Assembly: GCF_026248825.1 (NCBI RefSeq)
Contig: NZ_CP110973.1
Coordinates: forward strand, 2,623,001-2,687,000
Reading direction: 5' to 3'
Length of the DNA stretch: 64,000 bases
Source: Larkinella insperata
GTDB lineage: Bacteria; Bacteroidota; Bacteroidia; Cytophagales; Spirosomataceae
Position numbers and translations under genes: made by a program. Shown in pieces: positions 1-8,181 of the stretch; position 1 is the first letter of the stretch, and every line of letters begins with the position of its first letter. The notes under the pieces were generated by a model. It was not told where the DNA came from and ran no database searches. It was given only the letters and a program-made list of their open reading frames with translations.

Positions 1-357
1 AACGAAATTACGTTCGACCGGATTGTGCACGAGCGGAAAGTGGAACTGGCGTTTGAAGGCCACCAACTGTGGGATTACAAACGCTGGCGGATTGCCCACC
101 TGGTCTGGAACGGCGCCAGCACCGATCTGACCACCGATCCGGCCAGCGCCACCGAACCCAGCACCCGGCCGTTCGGCTTGTGGCCCTACAAGCTCTACGA
201 CCCCACCAGCCCGAACAACGGCAAGTGGGTTTTCCGGAAAGTGCTGCCCAGCCAGGTTACGAACGCCGACCGCTTCCGGCTGGGTAACTACTACTCGTTT
301 ATCAGCGATGAAATTCGCAACAACAACCCTAAAATTGTCCGCAACCCGAACCAGTAA
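1..357 (+). CDS. SusD/RagB-family nutrient-binding lipoprotein, C-terminal fragment
   Basis: Only the last 118 codons are in the window; the reading frame is open from base 1, so the apparent GTG at 25 is internal. The segment VHERKVELAFEGHQLWDYKR is the conserved motif near the C-terminus of SusD/RagB proteins (ERxxELAFEGxRxxDLxRW). SusD proteins are outer-membrane lipoproteins that cap a SusC TonB-dependent channel and bind oligosaccharides at the cell surface. A DUF3823 lipoprotein follows 12 bases after the stop, as is usual in Bacteroidota polysaccharide-utilisation loci, so a susC homologue is expected just upstream of the window. The family call is seen directly; the substrate cannot be told from this fragment. 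Confidence 0.9.
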   Translation, partial: NEITFDRIVHERKVELAFEGHQLWDYKRWRIAHLVWNGASTDLTTDPASATEPSTRPFGLWPYKLYDPTSPNNGKWVFRKVLPSQVTNADRFRLGNYYSFISDEIRNNNPKIVRNPNQ

Positions 358-369
358 GTCGATAACACC

Positions 370-1068
370 ATGAAACGTTTCTTTCCTTATTTGATGGGAC
401 TAACTTTGGCCGCGGGGTTGGCTTCCTGTGAGTTTGATAATTACGAAGAACCAAAAGCCAAACTGGAAGGCCGGATTGTGTATAAAGGCGAACCCATCAA
501 CGTCGAATACAACAACGTCACGTTTGAACTCTGGGAGCCCGGCTGGCAGAAGCGCATTCCGATCACCGTCACGGTTGATCAGGATGGTTCGTATTCGGCG
601 ATGCTTTTCAACGCCAACTACCGGCTCGTCATTCCGGCGGCTCAGGGTCCTTTCCGGTCGCTGAAAAACGCCGAAACCAGCTCCGACACGGTGATGGTCA
701 GTCTGAGCGGCAGCCAGCAGCGCGACATTGAAGTGGAACCGTATTATATGGTCCGGAACCCAACCTTTACGGTCAACGCCCGGAAAGTAACGGCCACCTG
801 CAAGCTTGAGCAGATCATTACCGGCACGAGCGGCAAAACCGTTGAACGGGTGTCTTTATACCTGAGTAAAACGCAGTTTGTGGATGCGCGAACCAGCGTC
901 GGCACAACCAACCTGGCCGGAAGCGCCATCAAGGACCTCAACGCCGTTTCGCTGGATTTGGAGGCTCCCACCATCACGGGGCAGAACTACGGTTTTGCCC
1001 GAATTGGCGTTAAAATAGCGGGTGTGGAAGACATGATTTTCTCGCCGGTTCAGAAAGTACAGTTCTAG
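370..1068 (+). CDS. DUF3823 domain-containing lipoprotein of a Sus-type locus
   Basis: This 232-residue protein begins with a lipoprotein signal peptide whose lipobox is LAAGLASC, with the acylated Cys near residue 20. The mature part starts with an acidic linker and a first beta-sandwich (GRIVYKGEPI onward to about residue 125) typical of DUF3823 N-terminal domains, followed by a second beta-rich domain. DUF3823 proteins are found almost only directly downstream of susC/susD pairs and are thought to be accessory surface glycan-binding proteins. The tight spacing to the SusD gene supports co-transcription. The glycan bound is unknown. Confidence 0.85.
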   Translation: MKRFFPYLMGLTLAAGLASCEFDNYEEPKAKLEGRIVYKGEPINVEYNNVTFELWEPGWQKRIPITVTVDQDGSYSAMLFNANYRLVIPAAQGPFRSLKNAETSSDTVMVSLSGSQQRDIEVEPYYMVRNPTFTVNARKVTATCKLEQIITGTSGKTVERVSLYLSKTQFVDARTSVGTTNLAGSAIKDLNAVSLDLEAPTITGQNYGFARIGVKIAGVEDMIFSPVQKVQF

Positions 1069-1086
1069 TAAAAAAACAAAACGCGG

Positions 1087-2183
1087 ATGCTATCCAGGAA
1101 ACGGATTAACACGAACCTTCCCAAAAGTCGGCGTAAAACCGTTTCTATCATAGCCTCCGCGTTTCTTTGCCTCTGTCTGATTACCTACTTTGTCCTACCT
1201 TCTTCAAAAGCTCAAAACACTTCATCAACACCCCTTCATAAAGCCCCGACGCCCCTTTACCGTGACCCCATTTTTGACGGCGCGGCTGACCCGGTCGTGG
1301 TCTGGAACCCACAGGAAAGGTCGTGGTGGATGCTTTACACGCAGCGCCGGGCCAACGTCGATGCGGCCGATGTGGCTTACTGCTACGGCACCGCCATCGG
1401 GGTGGCTTCGTCGCATAACAATGGAGAGAGCTGGGAGTACCGCGGCACCTTAAAATTGGATATTGAACGCGGCATGAATACCTTCTGGGCGCCCGACATC
1501 GTTTTTCATAACGGGCAGTATCATCTGTTTGTGGTGTATATTCCGGGCGTTCGCAACCACTGGGGCGGCAAGCCAAAAATGGCGCACTACACCGGTAAGA
1601 ATCTCTGGGACTGGCAGTTTAAACGTTTTATCCAGCTTTCTTCGGACGAGGTCATCGATGCAACGCTGCTTCAGTTGCCAACCGGCCGGTGGCGGATGTG
1701 GTACAAAGACCAGACGCGCGGCAGCATTACGATGATGGCCGAAAGCCGTGACCTTGAAAGCTGGCAGGTATCGCCCGAACCGGCGATTGGCGGGAAGGCG
1801 CACGAAGGCCCCAAAGCCTTCCGGTTTGGCGGCTGGACTGGATGCTAACCGACGAATGGGCCGGTATGCGGGTGTACCGCTCCAAAGAGGGCACGACCTG
1901 GGAAAAACAGGGCATGATCCTCGACAAACCCAGCTCCCGGCCCGAAGACGCCCCCAGCGGTGCCCACGGCGACGTGGTTGTAGTGGGCAATAAGGCGTTT
2001 GTCTTTTATTTTACGCATCCGGGTCGTAAATCGCATTCGGAAGCGGCCTTGAACAGCGATGGGGTGTTGCCATATTCGCTCCGACGTTCGTCTATTCAGG
2101 TGGCGCCCCTGGTCATTCAGGGCGGTACGCTGGTCAGCGAGCGGGATCAGCCGTTCGATTTCTGGCTCCCTAATCTCAACTAA
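1087..2183 (+). pseudogene. GH43-like glycoside hydrolase, interrupted by a one-base frameshift
   Basis: Two overlapping frames make one protein of about 365 residues. Frame one (1087-1848) has an N-terminal signal anchor, then five-bladed-propeller motifs of GH43/GH32-type enzymes: DPIFDGAADPVVVWNP with the catalytic-type Asp, WAPDIVFHNGQYHLFV, and HEGPKAFRFGGW with the Glu expected as general acid. It then runs into TGC and a stop. Frame two resumes at about 1837 with YWMLTDEWAGMRVYRS, which is exactly the expected continuation. The text between is ggctgg|actgg where ggctggtactgg would restore the frame, so one base is missing after 1836. The protein lies in the polysaccharide-utilisation locus and was probably exported. 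It is either a real null allele or a sequencing error; the rest of the gene looks intact. Confidence 0.8.
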
Positions 2184-2210
2184 ATCAATTACAACCTATC
2201 TATCAACCGA

Positions 2211-4703
2211 ATGCAAAACCGTTTTAGTCAACTTCTTTTTGTTTTTTTTCTGATTGCAGCGTTTTCGCGGATCGGCCTGGCCCAGCGGCCTCCGGCTTAT
2301 CCGTTGATCACGATTGATCCGTATACCAGCATCTGGTCGTTCAACGATAAACTGACGGATTCGCCCACGCGCCACTGGACCGGCAAAAACCACCCGCTCG
2401 ACGGGCTGGTTCGCGTCGACGGGAAAACCTACCGGTTCATGGGCGCTCCCATGACCACCCTGAAACCCGTTGCCACAACGGCCCAACGGGAAGCGTATCC
2501 GTTGGTTTACACCTTTGAAACCCCGGCGGCTGGCTGGGAGAAGCCGGATTTTAAGGCGACGGGCTGGCAGAGCGGCAAAGCGCCCATTGGCGACGGCGCC
2601 ACGAGCAACCCGGTAAAACCCGCCGTGGACTGGAAAACGAAGGATGTCTGGTTTCGGCGCACGTTTACGCTGACCGATCTGAATTTTGAAAAGCTGGTGC
2701 TCTACCTGAGCTACGACAACGACGCGGTGGTGTACATCAACGGCGTAAAGGCGTACGATACCGGACCGGGTTACATCGGCGGTTACCAGACATTTCCGAT
2801 TGCCTCGGCGGCCAAGGCGACCCTGAAAAAAGGACAGAACGTTATTGCAGTTACCTGCAAAAATACGGGCGGTGGCGCTTACATCGACGCCGGACTGGTG
2901 GACGAGCGGCAGGTGAGCGCAGGGGCCGCGGTCTCGCTGGCGGCCCAGAAAAGCGTGCAGGTGAAAGCTACCCAGACGGAATACGGTTTTTCGGCCGGTC
3001 CCGTTGAACTGACCGTAACCTTCACGACGCCGATGCTGCTGGATAACCTGGATATTGCTACGCGTCCGGCTTCTTATATTACCTATTCCGCCCGCTCGAC
3101 GGACGGAAAACCGCATACCGTGCAGGTTTATACGGCGGCTTCCGGCTTGCTGAGTACCGATCAACCCATGCAGCAGGTCGTTGGAAAACGGTCTTCGGCC
3201 GATAAACTGACGGTGTTGTCGATGGGCACAACGGAACAGAAAATACTGGGTAAAAAAGGCGATGATGTCCGGATCGACTGGGGATACGCCCTGCTGGCAG
3301 CTCCCGCAGGTGCTTCGACTCAAACGGGATTTGGTCAACCGGCTGCGTTGCTGAAAGCGTTTGCCACGGGTGGTAAACTAACCGATGAGAGCCAGCCCGC
3401 AACGGCTGAAAACCGGACGATGGCGGTGGTGCAATCGCTGGGCTCGGTGAGCGGTACGGCCAAAACGAGCCACGTCACGGTGGGCTACGACGATATTTAT
3501 TCCGTTCAACTCTTCGGGCAGAACCTGCGCGGCTGGTGGCGTCGGGATGAAAGCATGACCGCCGAAAAAATGCTGACTAACGCCGAAAACGATTACGAAT
3601 CGCTGATGCAGAAATGCCGCCAGTTCGACCAGCAATTGTACGCCGATGCCGAAAAAGCGGGCGGTAAAGCGTATGCTGACCTGTGCCAACTGGCCTACCG
3701 TCAGGCCGTTGCGGCTCACAAAACCGTGGCCGGTCCGAAGGGGGAAATCCTGTTTTTCTCGAAAGAAAACTTCAGCAACGGTTCCATCGGGACGGTGGAC
3801 ATAACCTATCCGTCGGCCCCGCAGTTTCTGGTGTATAACCCGACCCTGCTGAAAGGCATGATGGAGCCGATTTTTATGTATTCGGAAAGTGGTAAATGGG
3901 CCAAACCGTTTGCCGCCCACGACGTGGGTACCTATCCGCTGGCGAACGGTCAGACTTACGGCGAAGACATGCCGGTGGAAGAAAGCGGCAACATGCTCAT
4001 TCTGACGGCGGCCATCGCCAAAGTGGAAGGCAACGCCGACTACGCCAAGCAGCACTGGCAAACGCTGAGTACGTGGGTGGAATACCTGAAAAAAGACGGC
4101 TTTGACCCCGCCACCCAGCTTTGCACGGACGATTTTGCCGGTCACCTGGCCCGCAACGCCAACCTGAGCATCAAGGCGATTATGGGCATCGCAGCTTACG
4201 GTCAGCTGGCAAACCAATTGGGGAAAACCGACATTGGCCAGCAGCACCTGCAACTGGCGAAAGACCTGGCCCAGAAATGGACGCAAATGGCGCAGGACGG
4301 CGATCACTACGCCCTGACGTTCGACAAACCGCAGGGAAGCTGGAGCCAGAAATACAACCTGGTGTGGGACAAACTGCTGGATCTGAATATCTTCCCTAAA
4401 GAAGTCGCTCAGAAAGAGATCAAATATTATCTGACCAAGCAGCAGCGCTACGGGTTGCCGCTGGATAGCCGGAAAACCTACACCAAATCCGATTGGATTC
4501 TGTGGACGGCCACCATCGCCGATAGCCAGCAGGATTTTGAAAAACTCGTGCAGCCGGTTTACGAGTACGTTGACAAAACGCCCAGCCGCGTTCCGCTGGG
4601 TGACTGGCACGAAACCACCGACGGCAAGCAGGTTGGTTTTCAGGCCCGGAGTGTAGTCGGCGGCTATTTTATTAAATTGCTGGAGAAAAAGTTAGCCAAG
4701 TAA
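2211..4703 (+). CDS. Exported glutaminase-A-like protein (DUF4964/DUF5127/DUF4965/DUF1793)
   Basis: The 830-residue product has a Sec signal peptide ending near AQ at residue 25, then PLITIDPYTSIWSFNDKL and HWTGKNHPLDGLVRVDG, the opening of DUF4964. DUF5127 follows from about residue 260, and the DUF4965/DUF1793 alpha-barrel from about 480 to the end (motifs FSNGSIGTVDITYPSAP, HDVGTYPLANGQ, MPVEESGNMLIL). Homologues are called fungal-type glutaminase A, but in Bacteroidota they sit in polysaccharide-utilisation loci and a glycan-linked role is likely. Residues about 95-235 form an inserted galactose-binding-like beta-sandwich (WFRRTFTLTD, YLSYDNDAVVYINGV). It lies between the frameshifted GH43-like gene and a GH2 gene on the same strand. 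The reaction is not established. Confidence 0.8.
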   Translation: MQNRFSQLLFVFFLIAAFSRIGLAQRPPAYPLITIDPYTSIWSFNDKLTDSPTRHWTGKNHPLDGLVRVDGKTYRFMGAPMTTLKPVATTAQREAYPLVYTFETPAAGWEKPDFKATGWQSGKAPIGDGATSNPVKPAVDWKTKDVWFRRTFTLTDLNFEKLVLYLSYDNDAVVYINGVKAYDTGPGYIGGYQTFPIASAAKATLKKGQNVIAVTCKNTGGGAYIDAGLVDERQVSAGAAVSLAAQKSVQVKATQTEYGFSAGPVELTVTFTTPMLLDNLDIATRPASYITYSARSTDGKPHTVQVYTAASGLLSTDQPMQQVVGKRSSADKLTVLSMGTTEQKILGKKGDDVRIDWGYALLAAPAGASTQTGFGQPAALLKAFATGGKLTDESQPATAENRTMAVVQSLGSVSGTAKTSHVTVGYDDIYSVQLFGQNLRGWWRRDESMTAEKMLTNAENDYESLMQKCRQFDQQLYADAEKAGGKAYADLCQLAYRQAVAAHKTVAGPKGEILFFSKENFSNGSIGTVDITYPSAPQFLVYNPTLLKGMMEPIFMYSESGKWAKPFAAHDVGTYPLANGQTYGEDMPVEESGNMLILTAAIAKVEGNADYAKQHWQTLSTWVEYLKKDGFDPATQLCTDDFAGHLARNANLSIKAIMGIAAYGQLANQLGKTDIGQQHLQLAKDLAQKWTQMAQDGDHYALTFDKPQGSWSQKYNLVWDKLLDLNIFPKEVAQKEIKYYLTKQQRYGLPLDSRKTYTKSDWILWTATIADSQQDFEKLVQPVYEYVDKTPSRVPLGDWHETTDGKQVGFQARSVVGGYFIKLLEKKLAK

Positions 4704-4712
4704 TTCAATGCC

Positions 4713-4747
4713 ACCCGTCGGGTTTTCGTGCCTGACGGGTTTTATTT
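4713..4747 (+). terminator. Intrinsic terminator after the DUF4965 gene
   Basis: ACCCGTCGGG (4713-4722) pairs with CCTGACGGGT (4731-4740) with one mismatch, and is followed by TTTATTT. It lies between the DUF4965 stop and the GH2 start, so the GH2 gene may be partly uncoupled from the upstream locus. Confidence 0.75.
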
Positions 4748-4759
4748 CCCCTAGAACCC

Positions 4760-6691
4760 ATGAAACACCTGATTCGACGGTCAGCCGCCCTGATTTCGTA
4801 CGGCTTTCTTCTCAGTACTTCCCTGCTGGCGCCCCTGTCGGCGCAAACCACCGCGCCGGTGCCGCAAAAAGCCGCCATCCTGAGCCGCTGGGAAAAGCAG
4901 GTAACCCCCGAAAATGCCTGGCGTGAATACCCGCGTCCGCAAATGGTGCGCTCCAACTGGCAGAATCTCAACGGCATGTGGGAGTACGCCATTCGGCCCA
5001 AAACCGAAGGACAACCCGCCAAGTTCGACGGGCAGATTCTGGTACCGTTTGCGGTAGAATCGACGCTCTCGAAAGTGACTAAATCGCTGACGCCCGATCA
5101 ACGGCTTTGGTACCGCCGAAACGTCGCGATTCCGGCCGCCTGGAACGGGCAGCGGGTTTTGCTGCATTTCGGCGCGGTGGATTATGAATGCAACCTGTGG
5201 GTGAACGGCGGTCTGGTTGGTTCCCACACCGGCGGCTCCGATCCGTTCGAGTTTGATATCACGGATTTCCTGAAATCGGGGCAAAACCAGGTCGTACTGG
5301 GCGTTACGGACCCTACCGACAACGACGAGCAACCGCGGGGCAAACAGGTGTTCAACCCCAACGGTATCTGGTACACGCCGGTATCGGGCATCTGGCAAAC
5401 CGTCTGGCTCGAACCGGTTCCGAAAAACTACATCGAAGAAGTACGCATTACACCGGAACTGGATTCCAGCCGAATTCGGGTTGAGGTTCTGTCGAATAAA
5501 CCGATGAACAGCCCGACGAGTGCCATCCGCCTGACGGCGCTGGACGGTACGCAAACCGTAGGGAGTCTGGTGGTTCGGTCGGGTCGCGTAGCGTATCTGC
5601 CCATTAGCAACCCCAAACTGTGGACGCCCGACAGCCCGTTTCTGTACAACCTGAAAGCCGAACTGGTGACGGTGGCCGATCCGTTTCCCGGTGCCGAGTT
5701 CCGCAACCGGCCGCGTCATAACGAAGCTGAACGTTCGGCTTACGCCAAAGCTCAGGTAACGGGCAATCCCGTGGATGCAGTGACGAGTTATTTCGCGATG
5801 CGGAAAATCTCGATGGGACCGGGTCAGGTGCCCAATCAGCCGATGCTGCTGCTGAACAACAAGGTGGTGTTCCAGAACGGGCCGCTCGATCAGGGCTGGT
5901 GGCCGGGTAGTTTGCTGACGCCCCCCTCGGACGACGCGATGGTTTTTGAAATTGACTTCCTGAAAAAGTCCGGCTTTAACATGCTCCGGAAGCACATCAA
6001 AGTAGAACCGGCCCGGTATTATTACCACTGCGACCGGCTGGGCATCATGGTGTGGCAGGATATGCCATCGGGATTTTTGGATGGGCAGGAAATGCGGTAC
6101 GAGGACGTAGTGGAGCCGCTGCGCCGGTCGAAAGGCAAAGAGCAGTTTGAACTGGAACTGCGCCGGATGATGAACCGGCTGCACAACCACCCGAGCATTG
6201 TAACCTGGGTGGTGCACAACGAAGGCTGGGGGCAGTACGACAACGTTCGGATGGCCAATTGGGTGAAAGCCATGGACCCGAGCCGTCTGGTGAATGCCGT
6301 CAGCGGCTGGTCGGACCTGGGTGCGGGTGATTTCTACGACATCCACACGTACCAGGAGGTGCCGCATGTGCCAGCCGCCAAGAAAGACCGGGTCATTGTG
6401 GTTGGTGAATTTGGCGGTATTGGCTGGCCGGTGACGGGCCACCTCTGGGACCCTAAAAAGCGGAACTGGGGTTATCAGACCTACCACGACAAAGACGCCG
6501 TACTGAAAGCCTACCAGACCAAATACGGTAAAATGGTGGAGATGTACCAGAAGAACGGTGTTTCGGCGGCTGTTTACACCCAAACCACGGATGTGGAAGG
6601 GGAGGTGAACGGCTTGCTGACCTACGATCGGGAGGTGATCAAGATTCCGATTGAAACGCTGCGGGAGATCCACGCGCCGTTGTTCAAATAG
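4760..6691 (+). CDS. Exported glycoside hydrolase family 2 (beta-galactosidase/glucuronidase-like)
   Basis: The 643-residue protein has a signal peptide of about 28 residues (ends PLSAQ). The GH2 N-terminal sugar-binding jelly roll covers about residues 60-215 (WYRRNVAIPAAWNGQRVLLHF, NLWVNG), then an immunoglobulin-like domain to about 345, then the TIM barrel. In the barrel, VVHNEGWG carries the acid/base Glu488 and VVGEFGG the predicted nucleophile Glu550; HIKVEPARYYYHCDRLGIMVW is the classic GH2 segment. A signal peptide places it in the periplasm or at the surface. It closes the polysaccharide-utilisation locus. GH2 covers several specificities and which one applies is not visible. Confidence 0.9.
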   Translation: MKHLIRRSAALISYGFLLSTSLLAPLSAQTTAPVPQKAAILSRWEKQVTPENAWREYPRPQMVRSNWQNLNGMWEYAIRPKTEGQPAKFDGQILVPFAVESTLSKVTKSLTPDQRLWYRRNVAIPAAWNGQRVLLHFGAVDYECNLWVNGGLVGSHTGGSDPFEFDITDFLKSGQNQVVLGVTDPTDNDEQPRGKQVFNPNGIWYTPVSGIWQTVWLEPVPKNYIEEVRITPELDSSRIRVEVLSNKPMNSPTSAIRLTALDGTQTVGSLVVRSGRVAYLPISNPKLWTPDSPFLYNLKAELVTVADPFPGAEFRNRPRHNEAERSAYAKAQVTGNPVDAVTSYFAMRKISMGPGQVPNQPMLLLNNKVVFQNGPLDQGWWPGSLLTPPSDDAMVFEIDFLKKSGFNMLRKHIKVEPARYYYHCDRLGIMVWQDMPSGFLDGQEMRYEDVVEPLRRSKGKEQFELELRRMMNRLHNHPSIVTWVVHNEGWGQYDNVRMANWVKAMDPSRLVNAVSGWSDLGAGDFYDIHTYQEVPHVPAAKKDRVIVVGEFGGIGWPVTGHLWDPKKRNWGYQTYHDKDAVLKAYQTKYGKMVEMYQKNGVSAAVYTQTTDVEGEVNGLLTYDREVIKIPIETLREIHAPLFK

Positions 6692-6751
6692 AGCAGGTTC
6701 ATTGCGGTATGCGGCTGCGTACCGGTATGGCAATCTTAGTTAATTACAGAC

Positions 6752-6793
6752 ATTCAGGAGTCATTCCAGCTGGGGTGGCTCCTGAATTTTTTG
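6752..6793 (+). terminator. Intrinsic terminator after the GH2 gene
   Basis: ATTCAGGAG (6752-6760) and CTCCTGAAT (6779-6787) form a perfect 9-bp stem followed by a run of T. It ends the polysaccharide-utilisation locus. The remaining spacer up to 6975 is AT-rich and should hold the promoter of the next gene; I see no clear TAnnTTTG box there. Confidence 0.8.
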
Positions 6794-6975
6794 TGGCTCA
6801 CGGGTTAGACTTAGCTCTTAGTACACTCGGCTTGATTTTGTGACGGGAATGTATCTTTCTGATTATCAGCCTTTACTGTGCGCGGAGGTTGGCCACTAAA
6901 ACAAATAGTTGAGTTACGCTTGTTTATTTGAGAAATAAATGATTAATTGCTTGTAAATACAAACAATTCCATGCC

Positions 6976-8100
6976 ATGACAAGACTTTTATGTTTCACTA
7001 TTTTGTTGCTTGTGCACTATAATGTGCGGGCACAGGATCTGATTTGGAATAATTATCCGGACGGGTCGCTCAGCCACACGTTTCCGAACGTAGGTAATCC
7101 GGCGGTGAATGTGGGGGTTGGCGTATCTGGGAATACCTCAGCGTTTAATCTCCGAGAACCGAATGGACGGCCGTTGGGCTTACGTCTGAATGCAGACTTT
7201 GCTACGAGTGGAAACTCGGTAACCGTAACGATCCTGTTTTCACAACCGGTCAATAACCTCAGCTTTTCGCTCTACGATATTGACTTTACAGACGGCGATA
7301 GCAAATACCAGGACCTGGTTGTTGTAAACGGTACCAACGCGGGAAGCACGGTGAGCCCGACCATCGGAACAACGACGACCAACACGGTTACCGGTAATTC
7401 GATTCTGGGAATTAACAGCAGTGCTATTATGGGCGAAAACTCGGTAAATTTTAGCAGCCCGGTGAACCAGGTTACCATTCAGTACATTGCGGGACCAGCT
7501 TTTGTTGATCCGGAAACGCAGGAGATCTACATCGGCAATTTCAATTGGGACGCGGTCGTTCTGCCGGTTCATCTGGTGGATTTTGCCGGAAGAAGCGTTG
7601 ACCAGCAGGTGCGCCTGGGCTGGCAAACTACCTACGAAGCCAACAGCGACTACTTCACCATCGAACGCAGCCCGGATGCCCGGGCCTTCGAAGCCATCGG
7701 ACGGGTAGCCTCCAAGGGCTTCTCGGAAAGCCTGCAGACCTATGGCTTTTCGGATGCCGCCCCGCTGAAAGGCACCAACTACTACCGCTTGCGGCAGGTG
7801 GATCGGGATGGCACCTATGCTTACTCAAAGATTGTGGCGGTGGGCTATGATGCTCAAGGAATTTACTTTGAGGTGGTGGTGCTTGAGGGGGCTCGTCTTC
7901 AGGTGGAGACCAATGCTCCTGAACCGGTGTTCAATCTGGTGGATGTTCGGGGCTTGCCCAGCCTGCGGCAGGTGGAGCGCGCAGGCGCCAACAAGTACAT
8001 CCTGCAAGTTTCTCCAACGGGCCTGGCTACGGGTGGGTTAAAGATTGTGCAGATGCGGTCAGGGAATTTCTCCTACGTCAGGAAGGTACTGGTCAATTAA
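6976..8100 (+). CDS. Secreted surface protein with type IX-secretion-like C-terminal domain, paralogue A
   Basis: This 374-residue protein has a clear Sec signal peptide (cut near VRAQ, residue 20). Residues 21-190 form an Asn/Thr/Ser-rich all-beta domain (LSFSLYDIDFTDGDS, TVTGNSILG) that I do not recognise. From about residue 194 it switches to a domain common at the end of Cytophagales secreted proteins: LPVHLVDFAG, DYFTIERSPDARAFEAIGRV, TNYYRLRQVDRDGTYAYSKI, ending in a short beta segment FSYVRKVLVN. Such ends act as sorting signals for type IX secretion. The gene is a paralogue of 12960-14084, of equal length. Their last 543 bases are about 98.5% identical while the front halves are clearly diverged. 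Function unknown. Confidence 0.8.
   Translation: MTRLLCFTILLLVHYNVRAQDLIWNNYPDGSLSHTFPNVGNPAVNVGVGVSGNTSAFNLREPNGRPLGLRLNADFATSGNSVTVTILFSQPVNNLSFSLYDIDFTDGDSKYQDLVVVNGTNAGSTVSPTIGTTTTNTVTGNSILGINSSAIMGENSVNFSSPVNQVTIQYIAGPAFVDPETQEIYIGNFNWDAVVLPVHLVDFAGRSVDQQVRLGWQTTYEANSDYFTIERSPDARAFEAIGRVASKGFSESLQTYGFSDAAPLKGTNYYRLRQVDRDGTYAYSKIVAVGYDAQGIYFEVVVLEGARLQVETNAPEPVFNLVDVRGLPSLRQVERAGANKYILQVSPTGLATGGLKIVQMRSGNFSYVRKVLVN
7558..8100 (+). repeat. Long direct repeat, copy 1 (3' half of paralogue A)
   Basis: These 543 bases match 13542-14084 with 8 differences that I could count by eye. Only one changes the protein (Ile to Val, in AQGIYFEV versus AQGVYFEV). The match starts sharply at the codons for VLPVHLV and stops at the stop codon. 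Confidence 0.9.
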
Positions 8101-8109
8101 TCAATGAAA

Positions 8110-8128
8110 CAATAAAGTTTATTTGTGT
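8110..8128 (+). repeat. 19-bp inverted repeat, left arm
   Basis: CAATAAAGTTTATTTGTGT is the exact reverse complement of 12938-12956. It lies nine bases after the stop codon of paralogue A. The flanking AATGAAA (8103-8109) recurs two bases outside the right arm (12959-12965), where it includes the start codon of paralogue B. Confidence 0.85.
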
Positions 8129-8135
8129 ATAACAG

Positions 8136-8169
8136 ACACCCTATCGGCTTTGCGGATAGGGTGTTTTTA
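8136..8169. terminator. Terminator between paralogue A and the restriction-module ATPase
   Basis: ACACCCTATC (8136-8145) and GATAGGGTGT (8155-8164) form a perfect 10-bp stem with TTTTTA after it on the plus strand. It separates two convergent genes. The T-run supports plus-strand termination of paralogue A. Confidence 0.75.
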
Positions 8170-8181
8170 CGAATACGGAGT

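Noticed and set aside
4781..6733. 650-codon open frame on the minus strand opposite the GH2 gene
   Set aside because: It mirrors the GH2 gene codon positions, has no recognisable domain and is rich in His/Arg/Pro as expected for an antisense frame. The same applies to the long minus-strand frames at 2196-3338, 3378-4610, 27945-29285 and 30013-31104.
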